From the NCBI GenBank assembly GCA_951813065.1, contig CATOTH010000002.1:248001-312000 (forward strand): a stretch of DNA of 64,000 nucleotides, given 5' to 3'. The notes under the pieces are model-generated. The model was given only the letters and a program-made list of their open reading frames with translations. It had not been told where the DNA came from and made no database searches. Shown in pieces: positions 1 to 9,530 of the stretch. This DNA is from an uncultured Bryobacterales bacterium (GTDB lineage Bacteria; Acidobacteriota; Terriglobia; Bryobacterales; UBA6623). A program made the position numbers and the translations under genes. Position 1 is the first letter of the stretch. The number at the start of each line of letters is the position of its first letter.

Positions 1-1130
1 GTCGCGCCAGCCGGAAGCACGACCGGCTCTTCGTAGATGTACATGTCCTGCCATGCGAAATCCCAGTCCTTGATCCAGATCAACGGCACTGCCTCGCCGT
101 CGGGCAGCTCCGCCCACGACTTGAATTCCTTGCCGATGTAATGAGCGTGGGGCGTCACTCCGTACAACTCGACCGGGGCGGGCAGGGTGAAAGACTCCCC
201 GATCGTGAATTCCGAGTCACCAGGGGCGATGTTGATGCCGGCTCCCGTACCGAAGTTTGGCGGCAAGGCAATGCCGAGTCGGGAGCGTGTCGCCGGCTTA
301 TCGGTGAAATAGAACGCCACCGACGAAATCTCGGTCTCCTCCTTTCCCGATGGATGGAAATGGGACTGGAAAATGAAGTCGCTGCCCGCGGGCAACCGCA
401 GCGGAGCGTCCTTGGGGAAGACACGGGCATTACCGCCAACAGCCCATCCGCTCAGGTTGACCAGGCCCTGGATTCGGGCCCCGCCCATCCCGCGGAAGCC
501 CGGTTCCGGATCCCTGGCGTCCAACTCGCGCGCTGTGCCTGAAGGATCAGCCTTGAAGAGGCTGTGATGCACGACCGTCCTCGCCTGCGGACGGAACTCG
601 AGGGCACGGATCCACTTGTCTTCCGTCGTGGGCACCCTGACCGCAAAATTCCGGTAGATGTCGCGTCCATCGGCGGGAATCGTGAACGGCTCTTCCATGC
701 TGATGACAAGATCCGGCTCGCCCAGAATCCAACCCGCTGCGAACTCAGGGGCCTCGGGCGGGCTGCCCTGTCCTTCCGGCGTGCCAGCGTCGACCCACTT
801 GGCAATCAACTCGATTTCCGCGTCGAGCATTCGGCGCTCGTCCTTGAACGCACCATGACCCGGCTCCGCGTGCCAGGGCGGCATGTAACGGGTCTGGGTA
901 ACGGCCTGGATGAGCTGGGCGCGCTTGGCGACGTCCTCGTAGCTGAGCAGCGAGAAGGGCGCGGCCTGTCCGGGTCGGTGGCAGGAAGCGCATCGTTGAT
1001 TCACGATCGGCGCGATATGGGCGTTGAACGTGACAGACTCGCCTCCCAGGGCGTCCGCGCCAAAGCAGACGGGTACGGTTCCGAACGCCGTGGCGAAGGC
1101 CAAGGCTCCGAGTGTGACTGATAACTTCAT
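1..1130 (-). CDS. Secreted cytochrome c fused to copper type II monooxygenase-like domain (3' end outside window)
   Basis: Translation of the minus strand from the ATG at 1130 gives a signal peptide, then a single haem c site (CASCH) about 45 residues in, then a domain with histidine motifs HHSLF, HFHPSGK and PHAHYIGK. These resemble the copper-ligand motifs of the peptidylglycine/dopamine monooxygenase (PHM/DBM) fold. The protein is probably periplasmic; the substrate is unknown. The frame is still open at base 1, so the C-terminus is missing. Its ATG overlaps the stop of the upstream redoxin gene by 4 bp (ATGA), so the two are translationally coupled. Fusions of this kind are common in Acidobacteriota and Verrucomicrobia; monooxygenase activity itself is inferred from motifs only. 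Confidence 0.8.
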   Translation of the reverse strand, partial: MKLSVTLGALAFATAFGTVPVCFGADALGGESVTFNAHIAPIVNQRCASCHRPGQAAPFSLLSYEDVAKRAQLIQAVTQTRYMPPWHAEPGHGAFKDERRMLDAEIELIAKWVDAGTPEGQGSPPEAPEFAAGWILGEPDLVISMEEPFTIPADGRDIYRNFAVRVPTTEDKWIRALEFRPQARTVVHHSLFKADPSGTARELDARDPEPGFRGMGGARIQGLVNLSGWAVGGNARVFPKDAPLRLPAGSDFIFQSHFHPSGKEETEISSVAFYFTDKPATRSRLGIALPPNFGTGAGINIAPGDSEFTIGESFTLPAPVELYGVTPHAHYIGKEFKSWAELPDGEAVPLIWIKDWDFAWQDMYIYEEPVVLPAGA

Positions 1131-1729
1131 TGTGATCCCCCCTCTTGAACCACGTTCCACTTGGGAATGAAACACCCCACTGCTTGCGTGCGGGGCTTGG
1201 ACACGGGCCTGCCCGCCAAGAACTCATCCAAGGCGTTCCGCAGGTCGTGTTCCGTTGCCTGGCGCCGGGGCGTCCCGAGCGCGGCGTAGAAATTGTTCAC
1301 GCGACCACGATACACGAGTTGCCCACCACCATCGAAGACCGCAGACTCTGGAGTGATAGTGGCGCCTGCGAGCCCGACCAGTTCGTGGCCCGTGTCGTGC
1401 ACTGCGGGCTGGGTGCCACCGAAGGACTGCCGGTGCTCGCGGATCTCTTCGGCGGTAATCGTCGGATCGACATACGCCATCAGGCAGCCGACACCGCGGG
1501 ACGAGTACTCGCTGCAGATGCGTGCGATCTCTGGCGCGTACCTGTTCGATATTGGACAGTCGTGGGTCACGAAAAAGACGACCGTGGCCCTCGCGCCGGT
1601 CGATGGCGGAAGCGCGTGCTGGTTGCCGTCGATGTCCTGCAAGGTCGCAGCCGCCGAGGTGCCCCCGAAGAGCAAGGCCAACAACAGGAATGCCCACATG
1701 GGTGCCATTAGACCAACAGGCATTATCAT
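1127..1729 (-). CDS. Secreted redoxin/thioredoxin-fold protein
   Basis: About 200 residues with an N-terminal hydrophobic signal segment (LLLALLFGG) followed by a thioredoxin-like fold: a strand, then HDCPISNRYAPEI, where a Cys-Pro pair sits at the place of the redoxin active site. It belongs to the AhpC/TSA-like group found with secreted cytochrome/monooxygenase proteins. Three in-frame ATGs lie close together (1729, 1723, 1708) and none has a clear Shine-Dalgarno; the most upstream of the cluster is used, because codons further upstream read through non-coding sequence. It overlaps the downstream cytochrome gene by 4 bp. Only one cysteine is in the active-site loop, so a peroxidase or thiol-reductase role is uncertain. 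Confidence 0.75.
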   Translation of the reverse strand: MIMPVGLMAPMWAFLLLALLFGGTSAAATLQDIDGNQHALPPSTGARATVVFFVTHDCPISNRYAPEIARICSEYSSRGVGCLMAYVDPTITAEEIREHRQSFGGTQPAVHDTGHELVGLAGATITPESAVFDGGGQLVYRGRVNNFYAALGTPRRQATEHDLRNALDEFLAGRPVSKPRTQAVGCFIPKWNVVQEGGSQ

Positions 1730-1871
1730 ATCAAGACATCGGACGGGCTGGCTTGGGCCAGGGTGGCGAACTCTGGGCCGGTCCCGCAGGCCGATCCAGC
1801 GATCCGGAGACCCGCCCGCAGACCGGCCGGGCGGGGACACTCGCCCCAGGCAAGCCTTGGCCGTGGGCCGG

Positions 1872-3338
1872 ATGGCTAGAATCTCACCAGTGCCCCGCGG
1901 GATCTTGGTCGCCATCTTGCTCGTCTGTGTCCTGGATTTGTTGGCTGCAACGGATGGGAAAATTGACCGCTTCGTCTCCGAGGAAATGGAATTGAACGGC
2001 ATTCCCGGACTCTCCCTTGTGATTGTCGAGAGCGGAACCGTCGCCTATCTGAAAGCCTACGGAGTTCGCAGCGTCCAATCGCAGGAAGCGATGCGGACAG
2101 AGACCCCGGTAGAACTGGCATCGCTGAGCAAGGCGCTGACTGCCCTCGCGGTTCTGCGGCTCGAGCGCGACGGGCTTGTCGAACGCAATTCCAGCATTAC
2201 CGCCCTCCTTCCGGACCTCGACCGCGCCCGCTGGGGAGGCGTGACGATACGCAATCTCCTCCAGCATCGGAGCGGACTGCGCCGCAAGCACGACTTTCTG
2301 ATGCCGTGCTGCGGCCAGCCAGGCCAGCTCGACTTGAGCGGAGCGGCCCCGCGCTTCGCCGGCGCCGACCTCAAGAGCCCGCCCGGCGAGAGATCCTCCT
2401 ATGCCAACAGCAACTACGTGCTGCTGGCTGCCATCGTGCAACGCGCGTCGGGCACACCATTCCCGGAATTCATGCGCAAGGAAATCTTCCAGCCTCTCGG
2501 GATGGACCGGACGACGGTAGATGAAGGAGAGGCTCAGTCATGGGGCGAAGCCGCTCCTCACGAGTGGCAATGGGGGCGCGTCGGAATCAGCCCGTCACGC
2601 TTCCTGGGCTGGTATGGAAGCTCCCTCGTTAAGGCAAGCGCAACGGACATGAGCAAGTACATGGAGGCACTGCTCGACCCGCAGCCGGCCGACAACGGCA
2701 CCCGCCTGCCCCACGGTGCTTGGTGGGAGCTCTTGGAAGGGAACTACGATCTCGGGTGGGCCGTGCAGGCCGAAGCCGAATGGCTTGGCGGCGAATACGT
2801 CCTGGAGCACACCGGCAAGATGTGGGGCGGCAGCACGGCGATCGTGCTGGCTCCGCGTCGGCGCAACGGGGTGGCGGTACTGGCGAACCTTGGGTCCAGC
2901 CGGCCCGGGCCTGTGGCCCGGGCAATCCTCCGGAGCCTGGAAGGCAGTCCTCTCCCCCGACCGGAGAGAATAAGCCGCGGCGAGATTCCCGATACCTGGG
3001 CCATGATCTTCCTGGCATCATCCGTCGGCGTTTTGCTGGTGATCCTCGGCCGAGCACTTTCCGTCGGCCGGCAGGTCCGCCGTGGCGCGCGCTCGTGGCG
3101 TCCGACGATCTGGCGAAGCGCACGTGCCGCGGTGCTGAGCGGACTCGCCGTGTATCTGATTCATGGCTTGCTTTGGGGGACGGATCCGCCCCGTGAAGCG
3201 CTCCCGACCACCATCCGGACGGCGCTGCCGGCGCTTGTCGCCAGCGTGATTGGACTGCTGCTTCTGGCAGCCGTCACGGGATTGGTACCGAAGCGGGGAC
3301 GCCAATCGGAAGGCGCCCGCGACCCGCATCCCTGTTAG
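1872..3338 (+). CDS. Membrane-anchored serine hydrolase, beta-lactamase class C family
   Basis: 488 residues. An N-terminal signal/anchor (ILVAILLVCVLDLL) precedes a class C beta-lactamase/DD-peptidase fold with the three expected motifs: SLSK (SxxK, residues 84-87), YAN in SYANSNY (YxN), and HTGK in the KTG position. After the catalytic domain come three predicted membrane helices (about residues 380-480), an arrangement seen in many acidobacterial 'serine hydrolase' proteins. It is likely an esterase or peptidase on peptidoglycan or small esters rather than an antibiotic-resistance enzyme; the motifs do not define the substrate. The ATG at 1872 was chosen because the signal peptide starts there. 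It diverges from the redoxin gene across about 140 bp. Confidence 0.85.
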   Translation: MARISPVPRGILVAILLVCVLDLLAATDGKIDRFVSEEMELNGIPGLSLVIVESGTVAYLKAYGVRSVQSQEAMRTETPVELASLSKALTALAVLRLERDGLVERNSSITALLPDLDRARWGGVTIRNLLQHRSGLRRKHDFLMPCCGQPGQLDLSGAAPRFAGADLKSPPGERSSYANSNYVLLAAIVQRASGTPFPEFMRKEIFQPLGMDRTTVDEGEAQSWGEAAPHEWQWGRVGISPSRFLGWYGSSLVKASATDMSKYMEALLDPQPADNGTRLPHGAWWELLEGNYDLGWAVQAEAEWLGGEYVLEHTGKMWGGSTAIVLAPRRRNGVAVLANLGSSRPGPVARAILRSLEGSPLPRPERISRGEIPDTWAMIFLASSVGVLLVILGRALSVGRQVRRGARSWRPTIWRSARAAVLSGLAVYLIHGLLWGTDPPREALPTTIRTALPALVASVIGLLLLAAVTGLVPKRGRQSEGARDPHPC

Positions 3339-3490
3339 GTCCTGCCGGGGCGGGCGGACTCGTGCCCGATCCATTGCGTGACCCGGCCGACCCCCGACCG
3401 CTGTGACTGCCTCTTGGGGCTGCGAGCGGCCCGTCGTTCAACAGCGGGGAACAACTTGGGGGCGGCGTGCCACAGGGCCCGCGCCGAACC

Positions 3491-5095
3491 CTAGATGCGC
3501 ATGTCGCAACCTTTCCATTCCCGCTCGCGCAGGACGAACTTCTGGATCTTTCCCGTCGCGGTCTTGGGCAGTTCTCCGAACTCGACGTGCTTGGGGCACT
3601 TGAAGTGAGCCAGGCGCTCGCGGGTGAACTCGATAATGGTGTCACCAGAAACCTCGGCGCCAGGCCGCGGAACGACGAAAGCCTTCGGCACCTCGCCCCA
3701 CTTGTCGTCGGGAACACCGACGACGCAAACCTCCAGGACGCCGGGATGTTCCATCACGACCTTCTCGACCTCCTGGCTTGAGATGTTCTCGCCGCCCGAA
3801 ATGATGATGTCCTTCGCCCTGTCCTTCAGCTCGACGTAGCCATCGGGATGCCACACCGCAAGATCACCCGAGTGGAACCAGCCTCCCCGAAACGCTTCCG
3901 CGGTCGCATCGGGGTCGTTGAAGTATCCTGTCATGACCATGTTGCCGCGCATGACGACCTCTCCCATCGTGCTGCCGTCGCGGGGTACGTCCCGCATCTG
4001 TTCGTCCACCACGCGTAACCCCTCGCCGGCAACGCCGTACGGAACTCCCTGCCGAGCCTTCACTTGAGCCCGGCGGTCGAGATCAAGACCCGTCCATGCC
4101 GGCTGTTCGGCACAGATCGTATAGGGGCCGTACGTTTCCGTCAGCCCGTACAGGTGATGGACCTGGGCTCCCATCTGCTCCATCGTGCGGATCACTTGCG
4201 GGGCTGGAGGCGCCCCGGCGGTCGCGATCGTCACGCCGCTCAAGTCCCGCCCTTCCGCATCGGGACTCGAATAGAGCAATGTCAGGACGGTGGGAGCGCA
4301 GCACATGTGCGTGACGCCCCACTGGTCGATCAAGGCGTACACCTCTGACGGCACGATCCTACGCAAGCAGACGCTGGTCGCGCCAACCGCGGCGATCGCC
4401 CATGGAAAACACCAACCATTGCAGTGAAACAGGGGCAGCGTCCACAGGTAGACCGAGCGCCAGCTCATCCCCGTTTCCAGGGCCTCTCCCAAGGCGTTGA
4501 TCCACGCTCCGCGCGCGTGGAAGACAACACCCTTCGGAAAACCGGTCGTGCCTGAGGTGTAGTTGATGCAGATCGCGTCGCGCTCCTCAACGAGCTCAGC
4601 AGCCGTCGTCTCCCTCGGAGCGGAATCGAGGAACTCCTCGTACGAGGGACCGGGAATGTCCTCCGCTCGGGGGACCTCGTCCACGATCTGGACATAAGTC
4701 GCGACTCCCGGCACATCCGCCCGAATCTCGCGGACTGTGTCGGCGAACTCCGAGTCGAAAATCAGGACCTTCGCGCCGGAGTGATTCAGGATATACGCGA
4801 TCTCCCGGGCCGCCAACCGGATGTTCAGGGGCACGAGGACAGCGCCGATCCGCATGGGACCGAACTTCGCGTCGAGCATCGCCGGGATATTTGGCGCGAG
4901 AATGGCAACTCGGTCGCCGCGACCAACTCCACTGGCCCGCAACGCCGCGGCAAGCCGGTGGACCCGCTCGTTGTACTCGGCGTAGGTGTAAACCGCCTCG
5001 CCATGAATAACGGCTGGCTTGTCCGGGTAAACCAGGACGCTGCGTTCCAGGAACGAGAGCGGGGAGAGTGGAGCGTGGTTGACGGATGAACTCAT
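3491..5095 (-). CDS. AMP-dependent acyl-CoA synthetase
   Basis: 534 residues, the normal size for the ANL (acyl-CoA ligase) superfamily. Motifs in order: the P-loop YTSGTTGFPKGV, the adenylate-binding LYGLTETYGP, GWFHSGDLAV, the hinge region KDIIISGGENISS, and the C-terminal catalytic-lysine motif KTATGKIQK. The enzyme should activate a carboxylate to acyl-AMP and then acyl-CoA in the cytoplasm. The sequence is most like the medium-chain AlkK/DmdB-type ligases, but chain length cannot be read from it. The ATG at 5095 is preferred; an in-frame TTG four codons upstream is possible. No pathway partner is adjacent: the upstream neighbour is a GntP permease, 73 bp away and on the same strand. Confidence 0.92.
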   Translation of the reverse strand: MSSSVNHAPLSPLSFLERSVLVYPDKPAVIHGEAVYTYAEYNERVHRLAAALRASGVGRGDRVAILAPNIPAMLDAKFGPMRIGAVLVPLNIRLAAREIAYILNHSGAKVLIFDSEFADTVREIRADVPGVATYVQIVDEVPRAEDIPGPSYEEFLDSAPRETTAAELVEERDAICINYTSGTTGFPKGVVFHARGAWINALGEALETGMSWRSVYLWTLPLFHCNGWCFPWAIAAVGATSVCLRRIVPSEVYALIDQWGVTHMCCAPTVLTLLYSSPDAEGRDLSGVTIATAGAPPAPQVIRTMEQMGAQVHHLYGLTETYGPYTICAEQPAWTGLDLDRRAQVKARQGVPYGVAGEGLRVVDEQMRDVPRDGSTMGEVVMRGNMVMTGYFNDPDATAEAFRGGWFHSGDLAVWHPDGYVELKDRAKDIIISGGENISSQEVEKVVMEHPGVLEVCVVGVPDDKWGEVPKAFVVPRPGAEVSGDTIIEFTRERLAHFKCPKHVEFGELPKTATGKIQKFVLREREWKGCDMRI

Positions 5096-5168
5096 GGTTC
5101 CGTGCAAGCGTACACAACCGTCCGCCCTCAGCGCCAGATCGGCGTCCGCCAGACGGCTGTCGGGACGA

Positions 5169-6524
5169 CTACACCAATGGAACCAGGATCGCGGCGATCT
5201 GGGTCACCACGTACCCCACCACTCCCATGACCGCCAGCAACGGGGTCCACGTGCGCAATGCCTCCGTCTCGGTCAGGCCTGACATCTGCTTGTAGACCCA
5301 GAACCCCGAGTCGTTCATCCACGACCCGACCAACGAACCGGACCCGATCGCGCAGGCCACGTAGACCGCATGGAACCCGGGAGAGGTGTCGATCAGCAGA
5401 GGCGCCATGATCGCCGAGACCGTGATCATGGCGACGGTACCTGAACCCTGCGCCACCTTGAGCAACGTGCCGAGCAGGAAGCTCAGCAGCAGGATCGGAA
5501 CGCCGAATTCCTGGGACATCCCGCCAATCGTCTTGCCCACGTCGGCCTGCACGAGCATTTTTCCAAACGAGCCGCCAGCGGCGGTGATGAGGATGATCAG
5601 GCCGCCGCTGGCGAGCGCGGCTTCGACGGGCTTGGCAAGTTGCGCGAGCGTGTAGCCCCTGTGGCGCGCGAGCATTGCAAGCGAGATAGCGGCAGATGCC
5701 AGCAGTGCTAGATTCGGGTTGCCTGCAAACGCGGTGAATTCCCTGATCGGCCCCTCGACACCCAGCGCGCCGGCAAGCGTGTTCGAGGCAATCAGGATCA
5801 CGGGCAGCACGATCGGCAGCATCGAGAGGGCGAAGCTGGGCAGGTGGGCCTCGTCGCGTTGCGCCAGGGTTTCCAATTGATCCAGGGTCAGTCCCTGCGT
5901 CTCTCGCAGCGGGATCTCAATCTGCCGGTCCCGAAGGATTCCGAAGAGCCAGCCAACAATCGACATCGGTAACGCAATCGCCGCGCCGACCAGGATCATC
6001 ACTCCGAGATCAATGTCCAAGGTGGCGGCCATCGCAAGCGGACCCGGCGTCGGGGGGACCATCGAGTGCGTGACTGCCCCTCCTGCGCAAATCGCCATCA
6101 GGAACAGTAGGTAGTTCTTGCCCGTCCGGACCCGCATCGCTCGCGCCAGAGGCACCAGCAAATAGAAGACCGTGTCGAAGAAAACCGGCACCGAAAGCAC
6201 GTAACCGCTGCTCAACAGCGACAGCGAGGCATGCTTCTCTCCCAGCGCCCGCACGAATACACGCACGATCTTGTCCGCCGCGCCACTCTCCATCAGGCAC
6301 TGGCCGATCAGCGCGGCCAAGGCGATCACGATGGCGATGGCGGCACAGACTCCGCCGAACTCTCCGGCCACTGCCGGCATCACATCTCCCAGGGCGATGT
6401 TCGGCGACAGGATCCCGACAGTGGTGGCTGCGGTGATGAGCGCGATAAACGCGTTGATCCGCAGGCGAAGGATGAGGACAAAGACCACCGCGATGGCGAT
6501 GGTCAGGATGAGTAAGGGGTGCAA
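5169..6524 (-). CDS. GntP-family proton symporter (gluconate-type permease)
   Basis: 451 residues, almost entirely hydrophobic, with about 12 predicted membrane helices. It has the GntP-family features [14 protein letters not shown] and [15 protein letters not shown] near the middle. The family imports gluconate and related hydroxy acids (glycerate, idonate) with protons across the inner membrane. The substrate is not identifiable, since no gluconate kinase or dehydratase is nearby. The start is a TTG at 6522-6524, immediately before the first membrane helix, without a good Shine-Dalgarno; an alternative start cannot be excluded. It is followed on the same strand by the acyl-CoA ligase. Confidence 0.88.
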   Translation of the reverse strand: MHPLLILTIAIAVVFVLILRLRINAFIALITAATTVGILSPNIALGDVMPAVAGEFGGVCAAIAIVIALAALIGQCLMESGAADKIVRVFVRALGEKHASLSLLSSGYVLSVPVFFDTVFYLLVPLARAMRVRTGKNYLLFLMAICAGGAVTHSMVPPTPGPLAMAATLDIDLGVMILVGAAIALPMSIVGWLFGILRDRQIEIPLRETQGLTLDQLETLAQRDEAHLPSFALSMLPIVLPVILIASNTLAGALGVEGPIREFTAFAGNPNLALLASAAISLAMLARHRGYTLAQLAKPVEAALASGGLIILITAAGGSFGKMLVQADVGKTIGGMSQEFGVPILLLSFLLGTLLKVAQGSGTVAMITVSAIMAPLLIDTSPGFHAVYVACAIGSGSLVGSWMNDSGFWVYKQMSGLTETEALRTWTPLLAVMGVVGYVVTQIAAILVPLV

Positions 6525-6579
6525 AGCGCTGTCAGCGTAGCAGAACCCGCCGGCTCATGGCAGGTCGCGAAGCGCCCCG

Positions 6580-7068
6580 TCAGTCCAGCTGCGCATTGCG
6601 CACTTTCTCCGCCTGCTGTCTGCGGAACCCCTTCAGCAACTCGCGCAGGGACGTGTCCTGCGTGGCAAGGATGGCGATCGCCAGCAGCGCCGCATTCTTC
6701 GCGCCGGCCCTGCCGATCGCCAGAGTGCCGACAGGGATTCCGCCAGGCATCTGGACGGTCGACAGCAGCGAGTCCACACCGTCGAGGACACTGGGCATCG
6801 GCACGCCGAGAACAGGCAGCACGGTGTGGGCCGCGCACACGCCGGCGAGATGGGCCGCCCCGCCGGCGGCCGCGATGATCACCTTCGTGCCGCGCCCTTC
6901 CGCGCTCGACACGTAGTCGGCAGTGAGATCAGGCGTACGATGCGCGGACATGACGCGACACTCGTGCGCGACGCCGAACGACTCGAGAGTCTCGGCGCAA
7001 GACTTCATCGTCCCCCAGTCCGACGTGCTTCCCATGATCACGGCGACGAGCGGTGCGGTTTCGGGCAT
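6580..7068 (-). CDS. purE: N5-carboxyaminoimidazole ribonucleotide mutase
   Basis: 162 residues, the usual length for class I PurE, which converts N5-CAIR to CAIR in purine synthesis in the cytoplasm. Seen directly: the N-terminal IMGSTSDW motif, the MSAHRTPD loop with the catalytic histidine, [12 protein letters not shown], and the [10 protein letters not shown] segment. The ATG at 7068 is preceded by a strong Shine-Dalgarno (GGAGGAG, 5 bp spacing), which decides the start over an upstream in-frame codon. purK is not in the window. The gene diverges from the lytic transglycosylase gene. Confidence 0.95.
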   Translation of the reverse strand: MPETAPLVAVIMGSTSDWGTMKSCAETLESFGVAHECRVMSAHRTPDLTADYVSSAEGRGTKVIIAAAGGAAHLAGVCAAHTVLPVLGVPMPSVLDGVDSLLSTVQMPGGIPVGTLAIGRAGAKNAALLAIAILATQDTSLRELLKGFRRQQAEKVRNAQLD

Positions 7069-7157
7069 TCGTTTCTCCTCCGGCGGGACGCAATCAGCCG
7101 TCCCTGACAAGACCGCCATACTAGCATTTGCTTGCTTGGACCGTCTCTTGGGGTACT

Positions 7158-9521
7158 ATGATTGCGGGGAAGGTATATCAAGCAGTGGAGCTGTTCTCAT
7201 GGTGGCGTCCGGCGCCGATTCCGTCCAACTCCCATCGCGGGCGGGCGCCTGGAGCAAACTTGCGCGGACGACTGGCTGCAGAGGTCTTGGCGCTGTGCTG
7301 CCTGCTGCTTACCGCCTGCTCCGGCCGCATGCAGGGTCCAGTGGCCCAGCCGACCCTGGCCCCCGTTGATGTCGCCGACGCGCCGCGCCCGGCAAGCACC
7401 CGCGCCGCCGCACGAATCCTGACCCCGGAGGACTTCGCTTCCGATCCGGAGGCGGCGCACCTCGGATGGCTGCAGGAGGATCCGGGCGACCACGCGGCGC
7501 TCGAGATTCCGTTCGATCCGGAGGATCCCGCGCACAGCGACGAGGAATTCGCCCTGCTCGACGAGCTGATGGAGCTCACGTTGCCGGAATCGCCGCGCAT
7601 CCTGACGCACGAGGAAGCGTTGCTCAATACGCGGTCGGAATTGCCGCTGGTGATGAACGACGCCGTGCAGGGGTTTATCAACTACTTCACCGAGACCTCC
7701 CGGGGCCAAGCGACGATTCGCCGTTCGATGGGCCGCGGCGCCGCCTACCGCCCGATGATCCAGCGCATTCTCAGGGAAGAGGGCGTGCCGGCCGAGATCT
7801 TCTACCTCGCCATGGCGGAATCCGGTTTCCAACCCAAGGCCCGCTCGCATGCCCATGCGACCGGCATGTGGCAGTTCATCTCCTCGCGCGGCAAGCAATA
7901 CGGGCTGCGTCAGGACCGCTACGTGGACTTGCGCTACGACCCCGAAACCGCGACCCGGGCGGCTGCCAGACATCTCAAGGACCTGCACATCGAATTCGGC
8001 GACTGGTATCTTGCCATGGCTGCCTACAACGGCGGGCCCAACCGCGTCAAGAACGGGATCGCGCGAACGGGCAGCCGGGACTACTGGGAACTCTCGCGGC
8101 GCCGGGTCATTTATCGGGAGACTCGCAACTATGTGCCGATCATCCTGGCGATGACCTACGTGGGCCAGAACCTGCACCTGTTCGATTTCGGAGAATTGGA
8201 CCCGGCTCCCGAAGTCCGGTACGACACGATCCGGACCGAGGGGGAGATCAGCTTCGCTCTCATCGCCGACGCGACAGGCACTTCGGTCGAAACCATCAAG
8301 GGACTCAACCACGCCCTGATGCGGTCCGCGACGCCTCCGTACGCATATGACCTGCGGCTGCCGAAAGACTCCGCGGAAGAGTTCCAGCACGAGATCGCCC
8401 TCGTGCCGGCTGACAAGCGGCTCAACTGGAGGCGCTACGAGGTGCGTCCGGGCGAGACGGTCCAAGCCCTCGCAAACCGCTACAAGGTGTCGGCCAAGAC
8501 GCTGGCCTCGTTGAATTCGCTCCCGGAGGGCGATGCGCTGCCCGGCGGAATGCGCCTGACAATACCGACGACCACCAGGCTGTCGATTTACCGCTACTAC
8601 GGGGCGGGCGCCGGAGGACTGCTCGAACCCGGGACCGGGCGGTACAAGATCGCCAGCGGCGACACGCTCGGAGGGATCGCCCGGCGCTTCAAGACGACGG
8701 TCAATACGTTGCTTGCATGGAACGGGCTGACGAGCACCCGCATTCGCGCGGGCCGCTACCTGATCGTCATGCCCGAGGGAGCCACCGGCACGGCCTCCGG
8801 AGCTGCTTCATCGGCCGGCGCTCCAACGGGCCGGTACACGGTTCGCCGGGGCGACACGCTTTCCGGAATCGGCGCTCGCGTGGGCGCCTCGGTTGCGCAG
8901 CTGAGGGCTTGGAACGGCATCCGCGGCAGCACGATTCATGTAGGGCAGAGCCTCAAGGTTCCCGGATCCGCGTCCCCCGCTCCGCAGGCTCTCGCACCCG
9001 GCTCCAACCACTACCGCATTCAGTCCGGCGACTCGCTCTCGACCATCGCGGCTCGATTTGGCGTCTCAATCTCCGACCTGCGCGCCTGGAACAACCTGCG
9101 CAGTAGCCGGATCACCGCCGGGAAGGAACTGCTCGTGCGCCGGCCCTCGTCGGGCTCGACGGGCTCAGGCGCGACAACGGCCCGGTCGTCCCGACCAGCC
9201 GCTCCAGGCAGTTCGACCTACGTCGTGCGCAGGGGCGACACGCTCGGCGGCATCGCCGAGCGCCACGGCGTGACGGCCGCCCAGCTGCGCGCTTGGAACG
9301 GTATCCGCGGCAGCCGCATCTATCCCGGAAACGAGCTCACCGTGCGGCAGAGCCTGGCAGGAGGGCAGGTCCGAAGCTATCGGATCCAGCGTGGCGACAC
9401 GCTCGACCGCATCGCCAAGCGCTTTAACGTGACGGTCAGTGACCTCAAGCGCTGGAACGGCCTCAGCTCATCCCGGATCTACCCGGGGACAACGCTGACG
9501 ATTCGATCCTCCGGATCCTGA
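7158..9521 (+). CDS. mltD: MltD-like lytic transglycosylase lipoprotein with six LysM repeats
   Basis: A lipoprotein signal with lipobox LTAC is followed by a variable region, an SLT/transglycosylase domain at about residues 205-320 with the catalytic glutamate in MAESGF plus ATGMWQFIS and AAYNGG motifs, and six LysM peptidoglycan-binding repeats (about residues 424-787, each with a GDTL-like core and a WNG-like end). It should cleave glycan strands non-hydrolytically at the outer membrane, as MltD does in cell-wall remodelling. From the ATG at 7158 the signal peptide would have an unusually long N-region; a TTG at 7260 with GGAG 5 bp upstream gives a compact lipoprotein signal and may be the true start. 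E. coli MltD is smaller, with two LysM repeats. Confidence 0.92.
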   Translation: MIAGKVYQAVELFSWWRPAPIPSNSHRGRAPGANLRGRLAAEVLALCCLLLTACSGRMQGPVAQPTLAPVDVADAPRPASTRAAARILTPEDFASDPEAAHLGWLQEDPGDHAALEIPFDPEDPAHSDEEFALLDELMELTLPESPRILTHEEALLNTRSELPLVMNDAVQGFINYFTETSRGQATIRRSMGRGAAYRPMIQRILREEGVPAEIFYLAMAESGFQPKARSHAHATGMWQFISSRGKQYGLRQDRYVDLRYDPETATRAAARHLKDLHIEFGDWYLAMAAYNGGPNRVKNGIARTGSRDYWELSRRRVIYRETRNYVPIILAMTYVGQNLHLFDFGELDPAPEVRYDTIRTEGEISFALIADATGTSVETIKGLNHALMRSATPPYAYDLRLPKDSAEEFQHEIALVPADKRLNWRRYEVRPGETVQALANRYKVSAKTLASLNSLPEGDALPGGMRLTIPTTTRLSIYRYYGAGAGGLLEPGTGRYKIASGDTLGGIARRFKTTVNTLLAWNGLTSTRIRAGRYLIVMPEGATGTASGAASSAGAPTGRYTVRRGDTLSGIGARVGASVAQLRAWNGIRGSTIHVGQSLKVPGSASPAPQALAPGSNHYRIQSGDSLSTIAARFGVSISDLRAWNNLRSSRITAGKELLVRRPSSGSTGSGATTARSSRPAAPGSSTYVVRRGDTLGGIAERHGVTAAQLRAWNGIRGSRIYPGNELTVRQSLAGGQVRSYRIQRGDTLDRIAKRFNVTVSDLKRWNGLSSSRIYPGTTLTIRSSGS

Positions 9522-9530
9522 TCCGGCGGG

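Noticed and set aside
1872..3338. Antibiotic-resistance beta-lactamase
   Set aside because: The SxxK, YxN and HTG motifs are shared by many DD-peptidases and esterases, and the C-terminal membrane helices are typical of non-resistance serine hydrolases.
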